Below are positions 46,571 to 56,500 of a DNA stretch of 64,000 bases, piece by piece. The stretch spans positions 16,249,001 to 16,313,000 of the forward strand of contig OZ005612.1 in NCBI GenBank assembly GCA_963930655.1. The letters are read 5' to 3'. The notes under the pieces were generated by a model, which saw nothing but the letters and a program-made list of their open reading frames with translations, had not been told where the DNA came from and made no database searches. Source of the stretch: Myrica gale (Eukaryota > Streptophyta > Magnoliopsida > Fagales > Myricaceae). The position numbers and the translations under genes were made by a program. Within the stretch, counting starts at the first letter, position 1. Each line of letters begins with the position of its first letter.

Positions 46571-47009
46571 CTACTTTGTCTTGGAAACCATCCACACGGA
46601 GACGCACATAGACACAATGGTTACTGCCCAAGACACAAAAGAAAACAACATATATTTTTTCTCCCTAGATTGGTACATATGTACTTGCTTCTCTAGTATC
46701 TTCGTCTTTCTCAACATTCTTGATAGGACCTTCATTCCACGTGGGCAAATTTCGGGATCATACCACATGAAGAACCTACAAACGCCACCTTCCTGTGCAC
46801 AAAAGAAATGTATTACTTATTTAAAACACGTAAACAAAATCGTTACGTAGTTTCTGCATACGTACCGATTTCTTGTTGTACCTTCCACATCCAAAAAAAC
46901 GACGACCTGGATTTTGATCAGTCCAAGATGTCCTCAATGGTGCTTTGACTCCGCAATAGCATTTGTACGATTCTGGACCCATGCACTTGTAATTTGAAGC
47001 AGAAGTCAT
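46571..47009 (-). CDS. GRF-type zinc-finger protein with C-terminal membrane helix, carried by the MULE
   Basis: Two exons (46866-47009 and 46571-46792, GT-AG, phase 0) encode 121 aa. The GRF zinc finger reads CYCGVKAPLRTSW, NPGRRFFGCGRY and, after the intron, GGVCRFFMWYD, with the expected C-x-C ... GRRF--C ... C-FF-W-D spacing. A basic, coiled-coil-prone stretch (LRKTKILEKQVHMYQSREKK) and one membrane segment (MLFSFVSWAVTIVSMCVSVW) follow, ending VSKTK. GRF fingers bind nucleic acid in other proteins. Small GRF-plus-membrane-helix proteins are widespread in plant genomes, but I know no assigned function. It lies tail-to-tail with the transposase remnant, the position of mudrB in maize MuDR. 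No lesions seen. Confidence 0.78.
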
Positions 47010-47671
47010 GGAAGAACTTTCGGGTTTTTCCTTCCCCTGACATGAAATATTAGTTTTGGACTTTCAATAACTGAAAATTTTCTTTATCTTAATGTTACAA
47101 ATTCTATCATAACATTAAGTAATTAAATTGAATTATAATTAAATTTTGAATGCAAAGTCAGCTTCTGTTAATGTCGCACATCTTCAAAATCAAAAAATTA
47201 GGATCTATGTTATTTGCAATACGTTGCTGATTAATGGTTTCTAATGGGTATAAAAATAGTAGCAGACCAAATATTATACTGCAGAAATAACTTTCAATAA
47301 CCACATCAAAACTCCATTAACTCCATTACGACAAAACTAATACCAAGTAAGGCCAAACAAAAAACTCGAACACATGGTTTTCTCACAAGAAATCAAACAA
47401 CAAGCGACCTATAGATGCAGAATAATGCATTGAAGAAGAACTTTTGAACTCCACAGCTTCAAAACTTCCAACTTCAACCCATTTTTAGAAAGAAGAACAA
47501 AATCACAACTCATTTACCTTGGTGCTTCTCGTACTCATCTGGAGGAGGAAAGGAGACAAAGACGCTGCTGCACAGAAGAAGGAATCAGCGTCGACACTGC
47601 TGGAGAGATCGGGTTCAGATCTGTTTAAGGTGTTTCGTCGGGGAGTATTTTAAAAAATACTAACATGTTCT
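47010..47671. other. MULE right interior, leader of the GRF gene
   Basis: Probably 5' untranslated exon(s) and an intron of the GRF gene; a G/A-rich block (minus strand) near 47530-47600 could be a leader exon. No other coding signal. Confidence 0.35.
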
Positions 47672-48177
47672 GTCGGCTGTGTTCTAGGTCAGATTTGGGG
47701 AAACACTCGGTCGGCTCTTCCTTCTGCGTTTTATGTTCGAAGTTTTTGAGTTAATCAAAATTTGTTAAGTGCGGCGCCGAGGTGGCTGTCGTTTAGTCGG
47801 CGAGAGTTTTTTTTTTTTTAAATAACACGTGTCACGCTATTATTGGGTGTGAGGTGTCAAACCGTTAGGTGACTGGGTACGGGAGTGACGGAATTGGACG
47901 GCAGGAGTAAATTGACAAAGGCAGAAAACCTAGGGACTGTTTTGAACAAAAATGAAACCTAGGGACTAAAATGAAAAATGACCCTAAACCCAGGGACTAA
48001 AAAGGTCATTAACCCTAAAATTTTAGGTATTGGGTTTAGTGAAAAAGTGAAGAGAGATAATTTTTTATATTTTTAGTAGTGAATAGTAGTGATTTGATGG
48101 GAAAGAGAGATTATATTGTAATTTTTTATTGTGTTAAAATTTTAAAGTGTGTAAAATTTTAGGACGCAAACGCAGCC

Positions 48178-48406
48178 TAACAGTTTAACTACATTCTAAC
48201 TGTTTTTGCTTCTAAAGCGTACATGAACCTTCTAGTATATACACGAAACTTCTAGTGTATTACAGAACTCTCTAGTCTAATAAACGCCCAGAATTGCACA
48301 CTGCCTCGTGATTGTCGCCTCCCCCAATCGTCACGCTCGCCTACTGGCGGTAAGGATTAATTATATGAAAACGCTGCCCAGAAGAAAGCTGCCTCAGCAC
48401 CGAGCA
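48178..48406. other. Copia LTR remnant and FabZ upstream region
   Basis: After the MITE target duplication the sequence is AT-rich with repeated CTTCTAGTATATACACGAAA-like units, probably LTR. From about 48300 it looks like the FabZ 5' leader. Confidence 0.4.
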
Positions 48407-50352
48407 ATGGCGGCCTTGAGTTTCCCCCATTCGCTTCTACCATTCTCTTCTCACGATTCCCACTCTTCGTTTTCTTGTGGACCCAGAAGCGACTTAGTCG
48501 AAGAGGAATAACGATCCAAGCCATTTCACCTGCTACTGTTCTCTAGACGCTGCGAAAGATCCAAAGGAAGACACTCCTATCGAATAAGTATGAACTTCGG
48601 TTCCTAACTCTCGTTTTCTCTCTCTTAGTAGAATCGTGAACTCGATGGGTTCATTTTGTCCACAGGATACGCAGCATTTCCTACGGTGATGGATATCAAC
48701 CAAATTCGTGAAATTCTGCCTCACCGGTGAGTGACGCCCTATGTGACCTTCATGCACATTATCTTGTTTCAGGACCTCAAAAGGCTAGGTGAGTCAAGTT
48801 CGTTGCGATGATATCTAATGATGTTTGAGTGCTGAGAAGCAGAGGGAAAGGATATAAGAATTTCTAATTTTTGTTATATGTTTGTTGATTTCCAAGTATG
48901 TGCCGAGATTATCTCTACTAAGCCACAAACTTTTTGGAAAGCTTGTTGTATTGGGCTTACTTGATGTTAGGTTTTCATTTTGTTTCCCCCTCTTTTGTTT
49001 GAATTCCAAACGAGGGAGAAATCATAGTTTTAATTTATTAAACGTTGTTTCTTTTAGCAGGCAGATGGAGCCTGGTTGTGGAAAGGTTTTTCTTCTTTTG
49101 GCTGTGGCTTAGGTTTCCATTTCTCAGCTGTCGCAATCAAGAACGTAACGATAAATGAAAACATCTTTACCGGGTATTTTCCTGAGAGACCGATAATGCC
49201 TGGTGTTCTCATTGTTGAGGTAACTGCTTTTCTAGACTATTGTGCTTCTTTTTCGTGCCTTTTTCCGTTTTCTTAATTGATTAAAATGTTCAAGGGGTAT
49301 TGATGAATTGCATGAAGAACTTTGTGCTAAAGAGTAATACTCCGTCTAAGAATTGTTCAAAGGTATACACTTCGAACCAGGATTTGGGGTGTCATGATGT
49401 CCTCTGTGCTCATAGTAAGGTTGTAAAACCTTTGATGAGGTTTCTTTTGTTCTTGGTGACCCCTGACTAAACTTTGTGTATGTTCGTCCGCCTTAAACTT
49501 CCAAAGCAATTAATTGGTGGGAATTAAAACCCGTATTCTTCAAGATAACGTACCAATTTGGGAGTTATCATTGGTCCATTAGGTATTGTCAGTAGGCATT
49601 CTTACTACGATTATTGTTGCATGTGAAATTCTGGAAGCGTTTGCATAGAAAGTGTTTTGAGCAAGTGCAACGTTAAGTTATTGCCAGATGCCTCAAGTCA
49701 AATTGGCTCTATACTTGGCGGAATTTGGTCCTATGGTACCCTGGGAGTGATTGCTTCATATCCTATGCACAGATTGGATGCAATATCACACCATGTGCTT
49801 AAATTAGCACCTATCTTACAATTCAATGATCTGTATCAGATTCGAATCATAGCTACTGAGGCAAGCAGCCGTGATCTCATTGAAGTTGTTAATAAAAGTG
49901 GGCTGGTTAACAGAATACCCGACTAGAAAATTGCTGAAATTTTTGAACTTGGTTGTACTGATTGTTCACATGAGGTTTGATAGTGAATGTTGAGTCATTT
50001 TAGTAAAAGCTACCTCCATTATTTGATTTTTTTTTTTGTGTCAGCAAATCCGATAGATAGTGATTAAGGCACTGGTTGTTGGATTTAGGCCATGGCACAG
50101 GTGGGTGGCTTGGTTATGCTGCAACCAGAAGTTGGATGCTCTGGTGAAAATTTCTTTGCTGGTATCGACAAAGTGCGATTCCGGAAACCAGTGGTTGCTG
50201 GTGACACCATAGTTATGAGAATGACACTTGCCAAGCTGCAGAAACGCTTTGGCAATGTGAGGGCCTATGTGGGAGGTGAGGTTGAATGCGAGGGTGAGTT
50301 TTTGATGGCTATGGGCAGTGAAAAATGTTCACCCTTTTTTTTCCCCCAATAA
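48407..50352 (+). pseudogene. FABZ: 3-hydroxyacyl-ACP dehydratase (FabZ-type), broken
   Basis: Gene-like order with clear splice sites. A transit-peptide region starts at the ATG at 48407 but hits a stop at 48511; the expected continuation (CSLDAAKDPKEDTPIE) appears in another frame near 48545-48590. Exon 48666-48726 encodes YAAFPTVMDINQIREILPH. Exon 49113-49219 encodes FPF, then after a gap [31 protein letters not shown]. Exon 50089-50352 encodes AMAQVGGLVMLQPEVG, DKVRFRKPVVAGDT and EGEFLMAMGSE. About 38 bp (LLVDRVIEY region) are missing from the third exon, shifting the frame. The catalytic His of GHFP is Tyr; the catalytic Glu (VEAMAQ) remains. FabZ acts in plastid fatty acid elongation; another intact copy is expected elsewhere. 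Confidence 0.85.
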
Positions 50353-50859
50353 CTCTGTTTGCTTTTACTCAGTTTCCATTAACCTAGCAACTAGCTTTTT
50401 AATGCAAAGATTACTGGTGGTCAATTGGTAAAGTGTTACTTAGGAGGATATGAGTTTCTCTCTGGCGAATCCATCAGAGCTTACAAATCGTTACTTGAGA
50501 ATTCTTTAGCTTTACCCCCCAAATTCAGTTATCACTATGCCAATAGAGTTTGTATCGGCACCCTAGATCCTGTTGCATCCATTCTTCGATCGTTCCCATC
50601 TGGTAAAATCTACTCCTCATGCTTAGACCGGTAATCCAAATGCGATTCCTTTCTGATGGTTATTTATCTAGGACAAATAATTGCGGAAGACAGGAGATAA
50701 AAGTTCGAACATAGCAGCAAAATCAATTATTTTACAAACACTCGTAAACCCAAGAAGAAAGAATGGAATTTGAAGTTTCATGGCGGAACTCAGGTCTCAA
50801 TAAACAGATGGTTATGAATCTCGTCTCTAATTCGGTATATACTTTCAAGTTTGAAGTTT
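50353..50859. other. Between FabZ pseudogene and LHCB6, unrecognised frame
   Basis: A 69-codon frame at 50425-50634 has no recognisable motif. The rest is the probable 3' untranslated region of LHCB6 (convergent arrangement). Confidence 0.35.
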
Positions 50860-51728
50860 TTACAAGCCAAGAGCACCAAGAGGTGTCTTCCCTTGTCCAG
50901 CTTCAAAGTAGAATATTAGCATGGCTACCATAGCAAGCCTAGCATGCTTGATCTCAGCCAACTTCAGTCTCTCCAGCTTTTCCGCATCCGGAATGTAAAC
51001 GCCGTCCTTGAGGGTGCCAGCAAAGCCCAAGGGGTCGAAGAATTTGCCACCTGGGTAGCCTTGCTCCCCGGTAGCATTGGCAAAGTTTTCGGCAGTCTTA
51101 GACCACGGCGTGGCCCATTCTACAGACTGTGAGTCGGGGGAGAAGAAGTCTACCCATCTTTTGCTTTCAACCCAGCCCATCAGGAGAAGCTGGGTGCCAA
51201 GGAGGGATCCGAAGGAGAAGGGAGCAATTGCGCTAGGGTCAGCTCCGGCTTCAAACCATGGGATACCGCTCCATGCCTGGCCAACAAAGATTCCAACCAC
51301 TGCAGCCATAGCCCACCTGCCGTGGATGAGCTCCGCTTCTCTGTACCATTTGAGGAATGCTGGGTCCTTTCCGAGTCCTAGTGGGTCAAAACCATAGTCA
51401 CCTGGGAGCCTGCAATCGAAGTCTTTCCATATCAATCACAAAAAAGTACCTCCCATGCCTACATAATGCTAGAGCAAAGTTAGAGACAAAGATGAGAGAC
51501 TTACGAGCCATCGAGCCACTCGGGATCAATGAAGTTACCACCACCTCTTACACCGGGAATCCAAGACTTCTTTGGTTGAACAGCAGCCACCACAATCAAC
51601 TTCTTAGGCCCAACAGCACTACCTACTCTGGCTCCAACACCTGCAGACAGCAAGGCCTGGCTTCTCTTTCTTCCACACAAAAAGGAAGATCCCAACCCAT
51701 TTAGCACTGCACCAGAGGTAGCAGCCAT
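50860..51728 (-). CDS. LHCB6: Chlorophyll a/b-binding protein CP24 (LHCB6)
   Basis: Two exons (51505-51728 and 50860-51409, GT-AG) encode 257 aa. The first ~50 residues are a plastid transit peptide ([20 protein letters not shown]). The mature start is [20 protein letters not shown], the CP24 signature. Helix B/A chlorophyll-binding motifs are [13 protein letters not shown] and [15 protein letters not shown] (ExxHxR). The family-specific middle [20 protein letters not shown] and the C-terminus [14 protein letters not shown], with no helix after, separate CP24 from other LHCBs. CP24 is a monomeric antenna protein linking LHCII to the photosystem II core. It is intact; codon use is GC-richer than its neighbours. 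A CT repeat lies in the 5' leader. Confidence 0.96.
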
Positions 51729-51752
51729 TTCTCTCTCTCTCTCTCTCTCTAG
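51729..51752 (-). repeat. CT/GA microsatellite in the LHCB6 leader
   Basis: About 11 uninterrupted GA units (minus strand) directly before the ATG; such tracts are common in plant 5' leaders. Confidence 0.7.
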
Positions 51753-51996
51753 AAACTAAACGGGTTGGTAAGGGAAACGATATAGACGATGCTTAAGGTT
51801 TTCTGGCAAAATAGATTCTTCTGGTTTTATCAACTGCGAGAAGGAAAGGGTGAGAGATCTGAAAATCTAAAAAAGGCTTGTGGAGGAGCCACGTAGGATA
51901 ATGACAATCTGCAGGGGCAATCTAGGCTTGCTGTCGTGGATAGATTTCGGACCAATGAGAACTAGAGCTCCATCCGCATCTCCCTATTGCCTCCAA

Positions 51997-52004
51997 CCAC
52001 GTGG
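51997..52004. promoter_or_regulatory. G-box (CCACGTGG) upstream of LHCB6
   Basis: The palindrome lies about 270 bases upstream of the LHCB6 ATG. A second ACGT core (GCCACGTAGG, 51888-51897) and a GATAA motif (51897-51901) lie nearer. G-box and GATA-type (I-box) elements are the classic light-response modules of LHC promoters. Confidence 0.55.
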
Positions 52005-52816
52005 ACTACGCCTTTTGCCTCTCCGTTTGGATCTTGTCTGCTTTTTGTGCAATTTCCACCTTTTAACATCGAATAATATTGATACAAATATAACTTAGAA
52101 AAAAAAATATTGATACAAATATAGAATATCAATGAGGATATACCGAATCAATGACCACCTATTGAGTGATTCAGATGCCTTTGAATTTTAAATAAATTTT
52201 TTTTTATATTTTAATTATATATTTTAAATTATTTAATTGAGAAGTATTTTTTAAATAAAAGTACTCTAAATTCAGTGGCGGAACTAGGATTCCTATCGAA
52301 GAAGTCGAATTCCTAAGAAAAAATGATAAAAAAAATATTATGTAATGCAAAAAAAAAAATAGTTAAAATATAAAAAATTAAGGGTTAAAAATATTAAAAA
52401 TATTGAAATATATGTACCGTATTATTTGTTGATACTAAGAGGTGAAAATTAAATTTTGCGAAAGTACTAGATATTCTAAAAAGTTGTAAAATAATTTTGT
52501 TCTTAATATTTTCAAAAATTTTCTCCAAAATTTTACTTAAATACAAAAAAAAAATAACTACTACAACTAGTGTCAAATCAATCCGCTGATAAATCAGTAT
52601 AACACTCCAAAATTTATCTTGCGACACGTCTTTTTTTATTGGTGCGATGTAATGCTCGGTTAAAAAAAATTACAAAGAGTGACGAGCAGACTATTTTGAT
52701 GTTCAAGACGAAAATTGAAAGTATCAAATTTAAAATTATTTTGACTGTCACGATAAAGTTAAAAAATAAATATACAATTCGTAATTTAAATTTTTACAAC
52801 AAAATTTAAAAATAAA
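52005..52816. other. Intergenic, very AT-rich
   Basis: Long A/T runs; no gene or clear repeat recognised. Confidence 0.4.
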
Positions 52817-53262
52817 GACTTAATTGCATTGTAGATCCACGTTATATATAACTTTTTTACAAATTCATTCATGTGATATCACTTTGTACAAACAAGTCTT
52901 TATGGTTATCCTTCTAGATAAAAGTTAATTCTTCCATCTATTAGGTGTTAACACACTAACGGAATGAGAGCCGGTTGATTGCTACAAAGTGACAACTTGC
53001 ATTGGTTGATCTGTTCATGTAACGGTCGACCAGTTCATGTAGCGGTCGACCATTTCGTCGTTAGACACACGACATCATCTCATTCGTTGCTGACGTGATA
53101 TTTTTTGACTAGTCAGCCAATTCTGTTAGTGTGTTAACGTATAGACTAATTTTTTTGTAGAATGTTTATCATAGTGACATGTTTGTACAAAGTGATACAT
53201 CATGTAGAATTTGTAAAAAGATCATACCACATGAAATTACTGTAGTGTCCAGGTGAATTTAA
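52817..53262. repeat. Imperfect inverted-repeat element
   Basis: The left side (TTTTTACAAATTCATTCATG, CACTTTGTACAAAC, TTAACACACTAACGG) is matched in reverse complement on the right (TTAGTGTGTTAACG, GTTTGTACAAAGTGATACAT, AGAATTTGTAAAAAG). The centre has two direct copies of GTTCATGTARCGGTCGACCA. Non-coding; class uncertain. Confidence 0.55.
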
Positions 53263-53510
53263 TTTTAAATCTATTTGAGTACACCCGTCAATAAATTTTA
53301 AAATTAAGAGAATTTATTTAATATTAAAGCAAACTGCAGGCTTATCGTATGCTCCTTTTCTAGAGTCTGAATAGTCTGCCAGGTGGCACTCCAAGTAGAG
53401 TTATCTCTCTCCCTCTAACAAAGACAAAAATAAGCAATCGAGAACCAGCAGCAGTCTCATATCCACTCTATTAATCCGAACAGAGGGGAAATGCTCGAAT
53501 AATTCACTAA

Positions 53511-56500
53511 ATGGCTCATCTACTATCCTTCTCACACTCTCCACCGTCTGCGTGTTTGAGCTTCTCTTGCTTCTTCCACATATCCTGCAAACCTTTCCAC
53601 ACGCTTGGAATTTCTTCGTCGTCGTTTTCTTCTTCCACTACCACTATTCCTCCAATTTGTGCCCCGACGCGAAGGCCAACGCACCATCCGATGCTTTCCA
53701 GAGATTTCTCACTGTCGAGGTCTTCGTCTGACAATATCGACCTTGTTTCCACGACTGGTACGCCGTCGAAGTCTTTGAATCTTGTCGGTTTGTATTGACC
53801 TTCTTTTTTGGCAACTAAGAAATGGAAGGACCAGTTAGCAAATTTGAGCTATGAGGCTGTAGTTTTCCTTTCCAGGAAATCTCAACTCAATGTCTGGTAT
53901 TCTGTTGCTGCCAATACACACCGGCGACCATTTTTTGTTTTCGGGGAAAGTACAAATCGACGAAATTGGAAACTTGACAAGCTCAATGTTGCGAAAATAA
54001 AAGATGGAGTGCAAAGTGCACTACTCCAAAACTTGGGGCTGCAAAGTTTATTTCCCCTTTGTTTTCTTTATTGTTACTAGCTTTTCTCAGCAAGCCAAAC
54101 AGAGAGTCATAAGTTGTATTTTTGTTTTATTTTTCTAATTTACTGTTTTTTGCCTCATTTGATGAGTTTGGCAGAGTGTTCAGATGGCAGTGTGGTTTTC
54201 CGGTTTGGAAATGCGAATGAGGTCGAACAAATTCGTGAAAAAGAAACTATTAAAAAGGTTTTTGAGCGGAATTTATTAAAAGAAAGTGAATCTTGTACTG
54301 GAAGAGCACAAACAAGTAATCCAGCCAAAGTGGATGATCTTGGTGAACAGATATCTGAATGCAGAGAGGATGGTGGCGTTCTTGATACTGATAGTAGTAG
54401 GGTGAAAGCAGTAAGTGATCATACCCTTGAAATCAGAAAAGAATTGTTGGAAGGTTTCGTATCGTATACAGAAACGAGTGATTCTTCAGGCAATATTTTG
54501 GCCTTAGAAACCAATGAGCGTCTACGGCGCGATTCTGTTGAAAATGATATCCCATATACTGTCTCCGATGTCCTAAACACAATGAATCCTGAACTCAAGT
54601 GTAACAACGAAGTTGATCGATTGAGTACTTCTTCTACTTCGGATGTGGTTTCTGACTTACGAAAGGTTTGTGCTTGTGAGGATGTTTCCAAGGAAATGAG
54701 TGGTGGCAAAATTAAAACCCAATTTGCAACTTTTGAATTTGGCTCCACCATTGAAGTACCTGGTAGTTATGCTTCCAAAAGAAGTAGCATGGAGAACGGC
54801 TCTAATGAGTTTATTCTTCCTCCTAAGAGTGACAAGGATCTCAGTATTGATACAACGGTGAATGATATGACTAGTGAAAGAAGTCATGAAGGTGATGTGA
54901 CTGAAGTGATGCATGTGCACGCTCCATTAGTGACCGAATCGATTCTCAATGAGGAGACAAGCCATAGCGTAGCGGATGAATCTGTTGATGTAGATAATAC
55001 TGATAGCTTAACAGAGGCAAGTCCTTATCTGCTTTTCTTATATGTATAAGCTTATCCTTGGTTGGTTGTGGTCGACTGTTATCAGCTCATTGCATAATTA
55101 TCCTTGTTATAATTCTAGAAGATGTTATCAACTATCATCTGAAATTGAAGTTATAATTGGTTCTTGCAATTGTAGAAGGCATTACCTGCAACACGACTTT
55201 TGCTATACTCTGGTGCTGCTTTACTGCCACATCCCTCCAAGGTATCTTCCTAATTTCCTTGGTTTATGTACTGATGCTTCTTTGAGAATGTAGAAGGAAC
55301 TCTGTTTCTAACAAATGAGAGTGGTAGACTTACTCTCCATTTAAATCAAAATCTCTAGGAATTCATTTCGTTTGGCTTTCATGATCCCCTACATGATTTT
55401 TGTCTATTGTTTGTGTGGGTAGGTAAACATAGATGTAATATGCACATGTGTACATACACCTATATTGTGTTTGTTGTGTAGACTGATTCGAAGCTACTTG
55501 GATGTGGTGTGTATTGTGCATTTGAGATTGCATTTCTTTTAATGAAAGGTAAGGGAGAAATGAAATAAAGGTCAGGGGTAAGATCGGCAGGTTGACATGA
55601 AGAGGGTGGCTCCCCTATACTTCTTTCATTCTCCAACCAAATAAGAAGTGGGGGAGGTGGACTCCTCTCTCTCCTTCCTCCTTTCCCTTTCCCCTTTTTG
55701 TTTTTCGATCCGCTTACTTCTGTCAATCTATCAATATAGTTTTAGTCTGACTGTCAGATTATATACTGATAAAACTTGGGGATTTCGGGTCTTTCGGCTG
55801 AGCTATTCTTGCTGGTAATGAAACTTACAGTTGAACTTTTATGATGATGTGACTTTTACAAATAACTTGTTTTTCTTATCTTTGAAAGCTTCACAAATTG
55901 AATGTCAGTTTTAGCTTGCCAAAGCTCTCAAGTTTCCAGAACCTAGTGTGGTTTTATGTGCTCATAGGGCATAGTCTTAGCCCCCGACCCCCATTTACGT
56001 GCTTGGTCTTTGTTATATATTCTGTTCTTTGGGCAAGGACTGAAGTTAACAATACATAAAATTGAAAATCAGTATCCTTCCATTTTAGGAGTTAAAAGAA
56101 CTTCTGGGTTAACTATTTATCTATGTGATGGATTTAATTCAAAGATTAAGGATCAGTAATTCAAAAAATAATAATTGCCAGGCATTGACAGGTGGAGAGG
56201 ATGCTTTTTTTGTTGGTGGCCAAAACTGGCTAGGCGTGGCTGATGGAGTTTGTCAATGGTCCCTGGAAGGTATTCCCTTTGTGATATGTGATAGAATCCA
56301 CAGTTACTCTATTTTCCGAATTCTTGCTAAATAAAGGCTCGCTAAAATGCGGTGATTTTGTGTGCGTGTCTCTGTCTGTGCGTCTGTGTTGGTGACAGAG
56401 CACCCTGGTACACTTTTTAACCATCTAAGCCGAGGCCCAAGGCTATATCTACTCAGCTCCTGCAAAATCCACAGTTTCTAAACATTTTGCATCCATCTTA

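Larger units (their letters stand above)
43877..48015. mobile_element. Mutator-like element (MULE), 4,139 bp, near-identical long terminal repeats
   Basis: Terminal inverted repeats of about 344 bp (43877-44220 and 47672-48015), starting GGGTTAATGACCTTTTTAGT, differ at only a few positions. The 9-bp duplication TAAAATTTT (43868-43876 and 48016-48024) is typical of Mutator elements. Inside are a transposase remnant on the plus strand (45257-46098) and a convergent GRF zinc-finger gene on the minus strand (46571-47009). Each TIR probably carries a promoter that drives one gene, as in maize MuDR. Confidence 0.92.
43623..48177. mobile_element. Tourist-like MITE, host of a MITE and a Mutator-like element
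   Basis: Outer ends GGGTGTGTTTGTG and CGCAAACGCAGCC are inverted, flanked by the 3-bp duplication TAA (43620-43622 and 48178-48180), as in PIF/Harbinger MITEs. Without its insertions it is about 190-200 bp, like the copies at 36941 and 63485. Confidence 0.72.
37440..48290 (-). mobile_element. Ty1/copia retrotransposon with nested insertions, 3' LTR missing
   Basis: Coding order on the minus strand, right to left, is gag (43438-42629), protease/GAG-pre-integrase (41206-40412), integrase (40411-39509), linker (39357-38899) and reverse transcriptase/RNase H (38890-37560). Integrase before RT is the copia order. Part of the 5' LTR is at 43520-43622 (with TATATAAAGAGCTC), followed inward by a weak primer-binding site (CGGTATGATAGC on the minus strand). 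The rest of that LTR lies beyond the MITE at 48178-~48290. No 3' LTR is visible at the left. The outer boundaries are approximate. Confidence 0.75.

Noticed and set aside
49657..49926. 89-codon frame inside a FabZ intron
   Set aside because: It matches nothing known to me, does not start with ATG-context features, and lies wholly between two FabZ exons with good splice sites.
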